From Tepidimonas fonticaldi (GTDB lineage Bacteria > Pseudomonadota > Gammaproteobacteria > Burkholderiales > Burkholderiaceae_C), in contig NZ_VJOO01000018.1 in the NCBI RefSeq assembly GCF_007556755.1, positions 1 through 62,192 on the forward strand: 62,192 nt of DNA, read 5' to 3'. Under the pieces are notes generated by a model. That model did no database searches. It was given only the letters and a program-made list of their open reading frames with translations, and had not been told where the DNA came from. Positions 8,525 through 16,125 of this stretch are shown piece after piece; the stretch's first letter is position 1, and each line of letters opens with the position of its first letter. The translations under genes and the position numbers were made by a program.

Positions 8525-10438
8525 ATGGCCAAAGACTTCGACCTGATGGAAGACTCCAACCGCAGCGCCAACCCGACCATCCACGAGGTGTCGGACCCGG
8601 CGCGGCGCATTTTCGTGCGCGGCGCGCTGGCCAGCGCCACCGCCGCGCTGTTTGGCGGCGGCCTGCTGGCGGGCTGCGCCAGCACCGGTGGCCCCAACGC
8701 CGCGGCCCTGGGGCGCGGCATCGGCTTTGCCAGTGTGCCGATGCGCGACGTCGACGAGGTGCTGGTGCCCCCGGGCTACACCGCGCGCGTGCTCAACCGC
8801 TGGGGCGATGCGGTGGGCGTGGCCGGCAAGATGCCGGCGTTCAAGACCGACGGCTCCAACACCGCCGAGGAGCAGGCCCTGCAAGCCGGCATGCACCACG
8901 ACGGCATGAGCTACTTCCCGCTCGATGGCAGCAAGCGCGGGCTGCTGGCCATCAACCACGAGTACACCGATGACGGCCTGCTGCACCCGGACGGCATGAA
9001 GACCTGGAGCGCCGAGAAGGTGCGCAAGGCGCAGGCCGCGCACGGCGTGTCGATCATCGAGATCGAAGCCGGCCCGAACGGCTGGCGCCAGGTGCTGCCG
9101 TCCAAGTACGCGCGCCGCATCACCGCGACCACGCCGATGCTGATCAGCGGCCCGGCCGCCGGCCACACCTGGATGAAGACCGCGGCCGACCCGACGGGCA
9201 CGCGGGTGCTGGGCACGATCAACAACTGCGCCAACGGCCAGACGCCCTGGGGCACCTACCTGACCTGCGAAGAAAACTTCATCAACTACTTCCACGGCCC
9301 GGACCAGCCCGATGCGCACGGCAAGCGCTGGGGCCTGAAGAAAGACGGCGCCGGCTACCGCTGGCACGAATTCGACGAACGCTTCGACGCCACCCGGCAC
9401 CCCAACGAGCCGAACCGTTTTGGCTGGGTGGTCGAAATCGACCCGATGGACCCGACCATGACACCGATCAAGCGCACGGCGCTCGGCCGCGCGGCGCACG
9501 AGGGCGCCGCGGTGGCGCTGACCGACGACGGCCGCGCCGTGGTGTACATGGGCGAGGACGCGCGCTTCGAATACATCTACAAGTTCGTCAGCCGCGACCG
9601 CGTCAAGCCGGGCGGCTTTGCGGCCAACCGCGACCTGCTCGACCACGGCACGCTGTATGTGGCCAAGTTCAACGCCGACGGCAGCGGCGAATGGCTGCCG
9701 CTGGTGCACGACCGCGGCCCGCTGACCGCCGCCAACGGCTTTGCCAACCAGGGCGCGGTGCTGATCCAGGCGCGGCAAGCCAGCGACGCCCTGGGCGCCA
9801 CCAAAATGGACCGCCCGGAATGGACCGCCGTGGACCCGATCAGCAAAGAGGTCTATTGCACCCTGACCAACAACAGCAACCGCGGCCGCGACAAGAGCCC
9901 CGGTGCGGATGCGGCCAACCCGCGCGTCAACAACACCATGGGCCACATCATCCGCTGGAAGGAAAGCGGCGACCTGGACGCCACCCGCTTCACGTGGAAC
10001 CACTTCGTGATGGCGGGCGATCCGTCGCTGCCGCGCGCCGAGGCCAAGGGCAACATCCGCGGCGACATCTTCGGCAGCCCGGACGGCCTGTGGGTCGATC
10101 CGCGCGGCGTGCTGTGGATCCAGACCGACGTGTCCACCTCGACGCTGGGCAAGGGCGACTATGCCAACCTGCCCAACAACCAGATGCTGGCCTGCGACCC
10201 GACCAAGGGCGAGATCCGCCGCTTCCTGGTCGGCCCGCGCGGCTGCGAGGTCACCGGCATCGCGATGACGCCGGACCTGCGCACGATGTTCATCAACATC
10301 CAGCACCCGGGCGAAAGCCCCAGCGAACGCAGCGACCCGGACGCGCCGACCAAGATCTCGCGCTGGCCGGACGGTGGCCGTCCGCGCTCGGCCACCGTCG
10401 TCATCACCAAGAACGACGGCGGCGTCATCGGCCTGTGA
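8525..10438 (+). CDS. phoX: PhoX-family alkaline phosphatase (DUF839)
   Basis: 637 residues. The N-terminus has a twin-arginine pair (RRIFVRG, about 28-34) followed by a hydrophobic stretch and a possible lipobox LLAGC, pointing to Tat export. The rest matches the PhoX beta-propeller family, with conserved segments MHHDGMSYFPL, INHEYTDDG, TCEENFINYFHG and SPDGLWVDPRG that supply Ca/Fe ligands in the known enzyme. PhoX releases phosphate from organic esters in the periplasm and is classically PhoB-regulated, in line with the pho box upstream. Length is normal. Confidence 0.9.
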   Translation: MAKDFDLMEDSNRSANPTIHEVSDPARRIFVRGALASATAALFGGGLLAGCASTGGPNAAALGRGIGFASVPMRDVDEVLVPPGYTARVLNRWGDAVGVAGKMPAFKTDGSNTAEEQALQAGMHHDGMSYFPLDGSKRGLLAINHEYTDDGLLHPDGMKTWSAEKVRKAQAAHGVSIIEIEAGPNGWRQVLPSKYARRITATTPMLISGPAAGHTWMKTAADPTGTRVLGTINNCANGQTPWGTYLTCEENFINYFHGPDQPDAHGKRWGLKKDGAGYRWHEFDERFDATRHPNEPNRFGWVVEIDPMDPTMTPIKRTALGRAAHEGAAVALTDDGRAVVYMGEDARFEYIYKFVSRDRVKPGGFAANRDLLDHGTLYVAKFNADGSGEWLPLVHDRGPLTAANGFANQGAVLIQARQASDALGATKMDRPEWTAVDPISKEVYCTLTNNSNRGRDKSPGADAANPRVNNTMGHIIRWKESGDLDATRFTWNHFVMAGDPSLPRAEAKGNIRGDIFGSPDGLWVDPRGVLWIQTDVSTSTLGKGDYANLPNNQMLACDPTKGEIRRFLVGPRGCEVTGIAMTPDLRTMFINIQHPGESPSERSDPDAPTKISRWPDGGRPRSATVVITKNDGGVIGL

Positions 10439-10477
10439 CCACCGGGCGGACACCCGGTCCGTTCGCCCCGATCTGCT

Positions 10478-10501
10478 GGCCCCTCGGGGCCGGTTTTGTT
10501 G
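10478..10501 (+). terminator. Weak intrinsic terminator or attenuator between phoX and the phosphoesterase gene
   Basis: A 6-bp GC stem (GGCCCC / GGGGCC) with a 2-nt loop is followed by GGTTTTGTT. The stem is short and the U-tract interrupted, so partial termination is the most that can be claimed. Confidence 0.35.
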
Positions 10502-10515
10502 AGGAGCCCAATCCC

Positions 10516-11487
10516 ATGCGTTTTCCCCTTTTGCCCCTGGCGTGGCGCGGCGCCGTCGCCGCCACGGCCGTGCTGCTGGCCGGCACCGTCGCGGCCCAGA
10601 CCGTGCGCTTCGTCGCGCTGGGCGACATGCCCTATGGCCCCCCTGACAAGAGCTATCCGCCCTACCGCGCGCTGATCGAGCGCGTCAACGCGCTGCAGCC
10701 GGCCTTCACCGTCCACGTCGGCGACTTCAAGGCCGGCTCCACGCTGTGCAGCAACGAGGAGTTTTCCGCCCAGCTGGAGCACTTTGGCCGCTACCGCGGT
10801 GCCGTGGTCTATACCCCGGGCGACAACGAGTGGACCGACTGCCACCGCGCCAACAACGGCAGCTACGACCCGCTGGAGCGCCTGGCCACGCTGCGCCAGC
10901 GCTTCTACACCCCCGGCCGATCGCTCGGCCAGCAGCCCATCGCGGTGGAAAACCAGTCCACCGTCATGCCCGCCTTCGCGCCCTATGTGGAAAACCAGCG
11001 CTGGTGGGCCGGCGACGTGCTGTTCGTCGCCGTGCACATCGTCGGCAGCAACAACAACTTCGAGACACGCGACCCCAAGGCCGTGGCGGAGTTTTTCGAG
11101 CGCGACCGCGCCAACGTCGCCTGGCTGCGCGCTGCCTTCGAGCTGGCGCAGCAGCGCAACGCGCGCGCCATGGTGGTGGCCATGCAGGCCGACCCGTTCG
11201 ACAACCAGCAGCCGGTGGAGACGTTCCCGCGCCACTCGGGCTTTGCCGCCAGCATCGGCGACACGCTGGTGCCGCTGGCGGCGCAGTGGGGCCGTCCGGT
11301 CCTGCTGATCCACGGCGACAGCCATGTGCTGGCCTTCGACAACCCCTTCAAGCACCAGAAAAAGCCGGTGCTGAACCTGACACGCCTGCAGGTGCCGGGC
11401 GCGGCCGACGTGCGCGCGGTGGAGGTGAGCGTCGATCCGGCGTCGTCGCAGCCGTGGACCATCCAGGTCTTTGACGCCCAGCCTTGA
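10516..11487 (+). CDS. Secreted metallophosphoesterase-like protein
   Basis: 323 residues with an N-terminal signal peptide (hydrophobic core to about residue 28, cleavage near VAAQ). Calcineurin-type metal motifs are visible in order: FVALGDMPYG (GD-x), HVGDFKAG, TPGDNEW (GDN), and LLIHGDSHVL (GDSH) near the C-terminus. This suggests a periplasmic phosphatase or diesterase; substrate unknown. It lies 77 bp downstream of phoX on the same strand, so it may be part of the same phosphate response, although a weak hairpin lies between. Confidence 0.75.
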   Translation: MRFPLLPLAWRGAVAATAVLLAGTVAAQTVRFVALGDMPYGPPDKSYPPYRALIERVNALQPAFTVHVGDFKAGSTLCSNEEFSAQLEHFGRYRGAVVYTPGDNEWTDCHRANNGSYDPLERLATLRQRFYTPGRSLGQQPIAVENQSTVMPAFAPYVENQRWWAGDVLFVAVHIVGSNNNFETRDPKAVAEFFERDRANVAWLRAAFELAQQRNARAMVVAMQADPFDNQQPVETFPRHSGFAASIGDTLVPLAAQWGRPVLLIHGDSHVLAFDNPFKHQKKPVLNLTRLQVPGAADVRAVEVSVDPASSQPWTIQVFDAQP

Positions 11488-11500
11488 GGCGCGTGTGAAG

Positions 11501-11548
11501 CCCGATGACGTTGTTTATGAACAACATTCGGGTCATCACGAATTGACT
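11501..11548 (+). promoter_or_regulatory. Palindrome plus putative -35 element upstream of the porin
   Basis: The perfect dyad GTTGTT-TATG-AACAAC (11510-11525) is flanked by CCCGA (11501-11505) and TCGGG (11528-11532), and by GATGAC/GTCATC. It is followed by TTGACT (11543-11548), a possible -35 hexamer. No good -10 was found. The nested symmetry suggests an operator or a structured leader for the porin gene. Confidence 0.4.
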
Positions 11549-11675
11549 TCACATCACCGTCATCAGGGGCCGGTGCAATAGCCCCTGTGGTTCGGCCCTC
11601 CGGGCCGCCCATCCCCAGTTGCAGCCCCCCCATCCGGGGCTGCCGCTTTCTGGTTCAACCCTAGGAAATCCGACG

Positions 11676-12665
11676 ATGAAAAAATCCCTGATCGCCCTGG
11701 CCGCCCTGATGACCACCGGGGCCGCCCTGGCCCAATCCAACGTCACGCTGTACGGTCGCGTGGACCTGTCGGTGGGCAACCTCAAGGACAAGGTCAAGAA
11801 CACCTCCACCACCCAGATGTTCCAGGGCGGCGACGGCGGTCTGACCACCTCGCGCTGGGGCCTGCGCGGCACCGAGGATCTGGGCGGCGGCCTGAAGGCG
11901 GCCTTCAAGCTGGAAAACCGCTTCAACCCCGACACCGGCGCGTCGCAAGACCCATACTTCAAAGGCGAATCCAGCCTGTCGCTGATGGGTGGCTTCGGCG
12001 AGGTCAAGCTCGGCCGCAGCAACACGGTGTACAAAGACGTGCGCGACCTGGGCGAGAGCCGCGATGTGTTCGACTCGGCCTTCACCGCTTCCAGCAACGG
12101 CGTGTTCAAGTCGGGCGGCGACTATGCCTCGCGCGTCGACAACAAGATCAGCTACTACAGCCCCAACATGGGCGGCTTCTACGCGGGCATCGACGTCTCG
12201 CTGGACGAGAAGGCCGGCGTCTCCCAGGACAAGTACGCCTTCAAGGCCGGCTACAAGCAAAAGGAATTCGAGGTCGCTCTGGCCCACCAAAACGAGAAGG
12301 ACAAATCCGACAAGTACACCGCGCTGGCCGCGATGTATGACTTCGGCAGCTTCTCGGTGTCGGGCGCATACAACCAGCGCAAGGGCAGCGCCGCCAACGG
12401 CGACGACAGCGAATACGCGCTGGGCGTGACCGTGCCGGTCGGGGCCTGGGCCTTCTCCGGCGGCTATGCCTACAGCAAGACCAAGGACTCGGCCGGCGGC
12501 GCCAAGAACGGCAAGGCCAGCGGCTTCGCCCTCGGCGCCACCTATGCCCTGTCCAAGCGCACGCGCCTGTACGCCGGCTACCGCGACGTGGAGGTGAAGA
12601 ACAACGTCGGGGCCAAGACCAAGGACGAGCGCCTGGTCGCCTTCGGCATGCGCCACGACTTCTGA
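11676..12665 (+). CDS. Outer-membrane trimeric porin (Omp32/Gram-negative porin family)
   Basis: 329 residues. A signal peptide (MKKSLIALAALMTTGAALAQ) is followed by the typical first strand SNVTLYGRVDLSVG. Alternating amphipathic strands run throughout and the protein ends with the outer-membrane insertion signature MRHDF, with terminal Phe. It forms a general diffusion channel for small anions or nutrients in related betaproteobacteria. The start at 11676 is preceded by AGGAAA. An intrinsic terminator follows 65 bp after the stop. Confidence 0.93.
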   Translation: MKKSLIALAALMTTGAALAQSNVTLYGRVDLSVGNLKDKVKNTSTTQMFQGGDGGLTTSRWGLRGTEDLGGGLKAAFKLENRFNPDTGASQDPYFKGESSLSLMGGFGEVKLGRSNTVYKDVRDLGESRDVFDSAFTASSNGVFKSGGDYASRVDNKISYYSPNMGGFYAGIDVSLDEKAGVSQDKYAFKAGYKQKEFEVALAHQNEKDKSDKYTALAAMYDFGSFSVSGAYNQRKGSAANGDDSEYALGVTVPVGAWAFSGGYAYSKTKDSAGGAKNGKASGFALGATYALSKRTRLYAGYRDVEVKNNVGAKTKDERLVAFGMRHDF

Positions 12666-12730
12666 GCGCGGCCCTGTCCGCACACGGGCGGTGACGGGCC
12701 GCCCGATCTCTCCAAAAACGCTCCTTGGGA

Positions 12731-12760
12731 CGGGCTTTCTGCGGAAAGCCCGCTTTTTTT
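12731..12760 (+). terminator. Intrinsic terminator of the porin gene
   Basis: A perfect 9-bp stem (CGGGCTTTC / GAAAGCCCG) with a 4-nt loop is followed by a run of seven T residues. It ends 2 bp before the convergent MFS gene. Confidence 0.9.
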
Positions 12761-12761
12761 C

Positions 12762-14015
12762 TCAGGACAGGGCACGCTGGCGCCACGCGGCCAGCGCCCC
12801 CAGCCACAGCGCCCCCGCCGAGAACACCAACCCCCGCTCCAGCCCCCCGGGGCCGTCGCCGATCCAGCCCACCACGGCCGGGCCGACGATCTGGCCCGCC
12901 GCAAACACGATGGTGAAGGCGCTGATGCCCGCCGCCCAACGCGCCGCGGGCAGGTTGTGGCGCACCAACGCCGTGGTGGACGCAACCACGGACAAAAACA
13001 CCGCGCCAAACAGCAGGCCCGACGCCAGCAGCACCGGCCAGGCGTGGGTCAGGGCCGGCAACACCGTGGCCAGTCCGAGCAATGCATTCAGCCGCGCCAG
13101 GGGCTGTCCGTCGCGGTGCCGATCCAGCAGCCCGGCCCACAGGCGCGACGACGCCATCACCGCCACCCCCAGCAGGGCATAGAACAGCGTGATTTCAGCC
13201 GCAGGGGTGCCGCGGTCGCGCAGCAGCGCGACCACGAACGTCATATAGCCGATGTAGCCCACCCCAAACAAGGCGTAGCCCGCCAGCGAGGGGGCAAACG
13301 CCCGCAGCAGCGCCCCGGTGTGGGCCGGCCCCCCGGCAGCGGCGGGCGCCGGCGAACTGGCCGGCGCCGGCGGGGCGGCGCCCCTCAGCCCCAGCGTGCC
13401 CAGGCCGCGCCAGGCGTGGACCAGGCCCCCGGTGGCCGCCAGACAGGCCACGGCCAAGGCCCACCAGGCCCACGCCCAGGCGTGCGGCCGATCCGCCGCC
13501 CAAGCCAGCACGGCCGGCACCGCCAGCGACGACAGCACGATGCCGCTGCCCACGCCACCATAGTACAGGCCCAGCATCAGGCCGGCATGGCGGGGCCAGA
13601 CACTGCCCAGCCGGGCCGCCAGCAGCCCCCCGGCCACGAACACCCAGGCACTGGCGATGCCCGCCAGCCAACGCTGGATCAGCAGCGGCCCATCGGCCGT
13701 CAAAAAACCGCTGCCCGCCATGAACAGCGCCGCCAACGCCGACCCGCCCAGCAACACCGCCGCCGGACCATGGCGGCGCATCAGCGCAGGGACGGTGAGT
13801 GCCCCGACCAGATAGCCCACCGCATTGGCCGTGTTCATGGCGCCGGCGAGCAGATAGCTCCAGCCCAGATCCGCGCGCATCGGCGGCAGCAGCAGGCCAT
13901 AGGCAAAGCGGGTGATGCCCAGTGACACCGCCGCCCCCAGCGACAGCCACAGCGCGAGCACCAGACCGCGGCGCAACGGCACCGGGCAAGCGGATCCCTG
14001 TTCGAGGCGAGACAT
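12762..14015 (-). CDS. MFS transporter, YbfB/YjiJ-type
   Basis: 417 residues with about 12 predicted membrane helices. The first helix pattern LSLGAAVSLGITRFAYGLLLPPMRADLGWS is characteristic of the YbfB/YjiJ subfamily, whose substrates are not established. The start at 14015 is 41 bp from the divergent aminotransferase gene, so the two probably share a promoter region and may be functionally linked (for example export of an amine or amino acid), though this is only positional. Confidence 0.8.
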   Translation of the reverse strand: MSRLEQGSACPVPLRRGLVLALWLSLGAAVSLGITRFAYGLLLPPMRADLGWSYLLAGAMNTANAVGYLVGALTVPALMRRHGPAAVLLGGSALAALFMAGSGFLTADGPLLIQRWLAGIASAWVFVAGGLLAARLGSVWPRHAGLMLGLYYGGVGSGIVLSSLAVPAVLAWAADRPHAWAWAWWALAVACLAATGGLVHAWRGLGTLGLRGAAPPAPASSPAPAAAGGPAHTGALLRAFAPSLAGYALFGVGYIGYMTFVVALLRDRGTPAAEITLFYALLGVAVMASSRLWAGLLDRHRDGQPLARLNALLGLATVLPALTHAWPVLLASGLLFGAVFLSVVASTTALVRHNLPAARWAAGISAFTIVFAAGQIVGPAVVGWIGDGPGGLERGLVFSAGALWLGALAAWRQRALS

Positions 14016-14056
14016 GGCCCCGCATTGTGACGCGGGCCTTTCTATCCTGTCACACC

Positions 14057-15442
14057 ATGCGCGACACCCGAATGCCCTCCCCTTCCGCCCCCGTATCCGC
14101 CGAGCGCCTGGCGGCGCTGCAAGCCGCCGAGCGCGAGCGCTTCCTGGCCGAACACCCCCGCTCGCGCGTGCTGGCCGGGCGCAGCGCGGCGCACTACCTG
14201 TTTGGCGTGCCGCTGCACTGGATGCGCGACTGGCCCAACCCCGTGACGCTGTTCGTGCGCAGCGCCCACGGGGCGGAACTCACCTGCGCCGACGGGCATG
14301 GCTACGCGGACTTTTGTCTGGGCGACACCGGGGCGATGTTCGGCCACTCCCCGGCCCCGGTGGCGCGCGCCATCGCCGAGCAGGCGGCGCACGGGCTGAC
14401 CTGCATGCTGCCCACCGAGGCGGCAGCGGGCGTCGGTGAACGGCTGGCGCAATGCTTTGGCTTGCCGTTCTGGCAGTTGGCCCTGTCCGCGAGCGACGCC
14501 AACCGCTTCGTGCTGCGCTGGGCGCGCGCGGTCACCGGCCGGCCGCAGTTGTTGGTGTTCGATGGCTGCTACCACGGCGCGGTGGACGACACGCTGGTGG
14601 ACCGCGACCCCGCGACCGGCAGCACGGTGCGCCGGCCATCGGTGCTCGGCGCGGTGCACGACCACCCCGATTTCACGCGGGTCATCCCCTTCAACGACCT
14701 GACCGCGCTGGAGCGCGCGCTGGCCGATGGGCAGGTGGCCGCCCTGCTGGCCGAGCCCGCGCTGACCAACTTTGGGCTGGTGCCGCCCGAGCCCGGCTTC
14801 TGGCCGGCGGCTCAGGCCCTGTGCCGCCGCTACGGCACCCTGTTGGTGCTGGACGAAACCCATACCCTGTCCAGCGGCGTCGGCGGCCATGCGCGGGCGC
14901 ACGGGCTGGCACCCGACGTGTGGGTGGCCGGCAAGGCCGTCGCCGGGGGCGTGCCCTGCGCACTGTACGGCGTGACCGCCGATCTGGCGGCCCGCATGCA
15001 GGCGGTCAAACAGGGTGCACCCGAGGGGCACAGCGGCATCGGCACCACACTCACGGCCAACGCCCTGGCCATGGCCGCGCTGGATGCGGCCTTGCAGCAT
15101 TTGCACACGCCAGCCAGCTATGCCGCCATGAACCGCGTCGCCGATGCACTGGAAGCCGGCTTGACCGAGCGCTTGCGCGCCCGTGCCCTGCCCTGGACCG
15201 TGACACGGCTGGGCGCCCGGTTGGAACTGCAGTTCATGCCCGAGACGCCGCGCAACGCCGACGATGTGCGCCGCCATGCCCAGCCGGCGCTGGAAGCCAG
15301 CCTGCACCTGTTCCTGCTCAACCGCGGGGTGCTGCTGACCCCGTTCCACGGCATGATGCTGTGCTCGCCGGCCACCTCCCCGGCGCATGTGGATCGCCTG
15401 CTGAACGCCTTCGACGACTGGCTGGCCGCCCTGGGTTTGTGA
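14057..15442 (+). CDS. Class III aminotransferase, glutamate-1-semialdehyde aminomutase-like
   Basis: 461 residues from the ATG at 14057. The PLP site is visible: DGCYHGAVDDTL (aromatic stacking region), VLDETHT (Asp to pyridine N) and VAGKAVAGGVP (Schiff-base Lys). The sequence resembles the GSA-aminomutase branch (FCLGDTGAMFGHSPAPV near residue 85), but such enzymes in operons with exporters often act on other beta- or omega-amino acids. The canonical HemL is usually elsewhere in Burkholderiales. The reaction is therefore transamination or amino transfer with unknown substrate. Confidence 0.75.
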   Translation: MRDTRMPSPSAPVSAERLAALQAAERERFLAEHPRSRVLAGRSAAHYLFGVPLHWMRDWPNPVTLFVRSAHGAELTCADGHGYADFCLGDTGAMFGHSPAPVARAIAEQAAHGLTCMLPTEAAAGVGERLAQCFGLPFWQLALSASDANRFVLRWARAVTGRPQLLVFDGCYHGAVDDTLVDRDPATGSTVRRPSVLGAVHDHPDFTRVIPFNDLTALERALADGQVAALLAEPALTNFGLVPPEPGFWPAAQALCRRYGTLLVLDETHTLSSGVGGHARAHGLAPDVWVAGKAVAGGVPCALYGVTADLAARMQAVKQGAPEGHSGIGTTLTANALAMAALDAALQHLHTPASYAAMNRVADALEAGLTERLRARALPWTVTRLGARLELQFMPETPRNADDVRRHAQPALEASLHLFLLNRGVLLTPFHGMMLCSPATSPAHVDRLLNAFDDWLAALGL

Positions 15443-15444
15443 GG

Positions 15445-16029
15445 TCACGCCCCGAGGCCGATGGGCGCCGGGGCCACCTCCAGAATGCGGCGAAACAGCC
15501 GCTCGTAGGCCGGATCGGGCGCATAACGGCCCGTCAGCGGGTCGCGGTTGGCCTCGAACGCCTCGTCCAGCGCCCGCCAGTCGGCTTCGTCGAGCACGCG
15601 CTGGGCCGCGGGCAGGATTTCCTGCTCCTCCAGCCGCATGTGCTCCAGATAAAACCCGACGTAGCGCTCGCAGGCCTCGACGAAGGCGGCCTGGCGGTCG
15701 TCGCCCAGCCATTCCCAGGCCAGCAGCCGGTGCTGCAATTCGCGCACCTGCGACTCGCCCTTCATGTGGTCCTGCTCCAGCCGGGTGATGACGGGCAGCA
15801 CGGCCGGCTCGCGCTTGGCCACGCGCGGAAAGAGCAGATCGGACTCTTTCGGATGGTGCAAGCGCTCCGGAAACTCGTCGATGTAGAACAGCATCGCGCG
15901 CAGCGTGTCGAAAAAGCGCGCGCGGTCATCGCCCGGGCCGCGGCGAACCAGCCACAGCAGGGACTGCAGCATGGCGGCCAGGGCCGCGTGCTCATCGCGA
16001 ATGGTGCGCAGGGCGCTCGAGGGGTGCAT
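15445..16029 (-). CDS. Hemerythrin domain-containing protein
   Basis: 194 residues. A four-helix-bundle HHE pattern is seen: IRDEHAALAAML (first His), DEFPERLHHPKESDLLFPRV (His-His-Pro-Lys-Glu), LEQDHMKGE and YLEHMRLEEQEILPAA. These supply the di-iron ligands of bacterial hemerythrins, which bind O2 or respond to NO and oxidative stress. The start at 16029 is preceded by AGGAGG at good spacing, which favours it over the ATG 18 bp upstream. An FNR-type box lies about 83 bp upstream. Confidence 0.85.
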   Translation of the reverse strand: MHPSSALRTIRDEHAALAAMLQSLLWLVRRGPGDDRARFFDTLRAMLFYIDEFPERLHHPKESDLLFPRVAKREPAVLPVITRLEQDHMKGESQVRELQHRLLAWEWLGDDRQAAFVEACERYVGFYLEHMRLEEQEILPAAQRVLDEADWRALDEAFEANRDPLTGRYAPDPAYERLFRRILEVAPAPIGLGA

Positions 16030-16111
16030 GGGTGGCCTCCTGCCCAAAACATGGTCGATCTATCCCCAGACCGACGCTGGCCAAGCATGCCGCCAAACGC
16101 CCCCCCTGATC

Positions 16112-16125
16112 TTGACGCACGTCAA
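16112..16125. promoter_or_regulatory. FNR/Anr/Dnr-type box upstream of the hemerythrin gene
   Basis: TTGAC-GCAC-GTCAA is a perfect dyad with the spacing of FNR-family sites (TTGAT-N4-ATCAA and variants). It is 83-96 bp upstream of the hemerythrin start, and overlaps the stop codon of the P-type ATPase gene. It suggests oxygen- or NO-dependent control of the hemerythrin gene. Confidence 0.55.

Noticed and set aside
8462-10453. Minus-strand open frame of 663 codons opposite phoX
   Set aside because: Mirror of a strongly supported gene with export signal and full family motifs; the antisense product has no recognisable feature.
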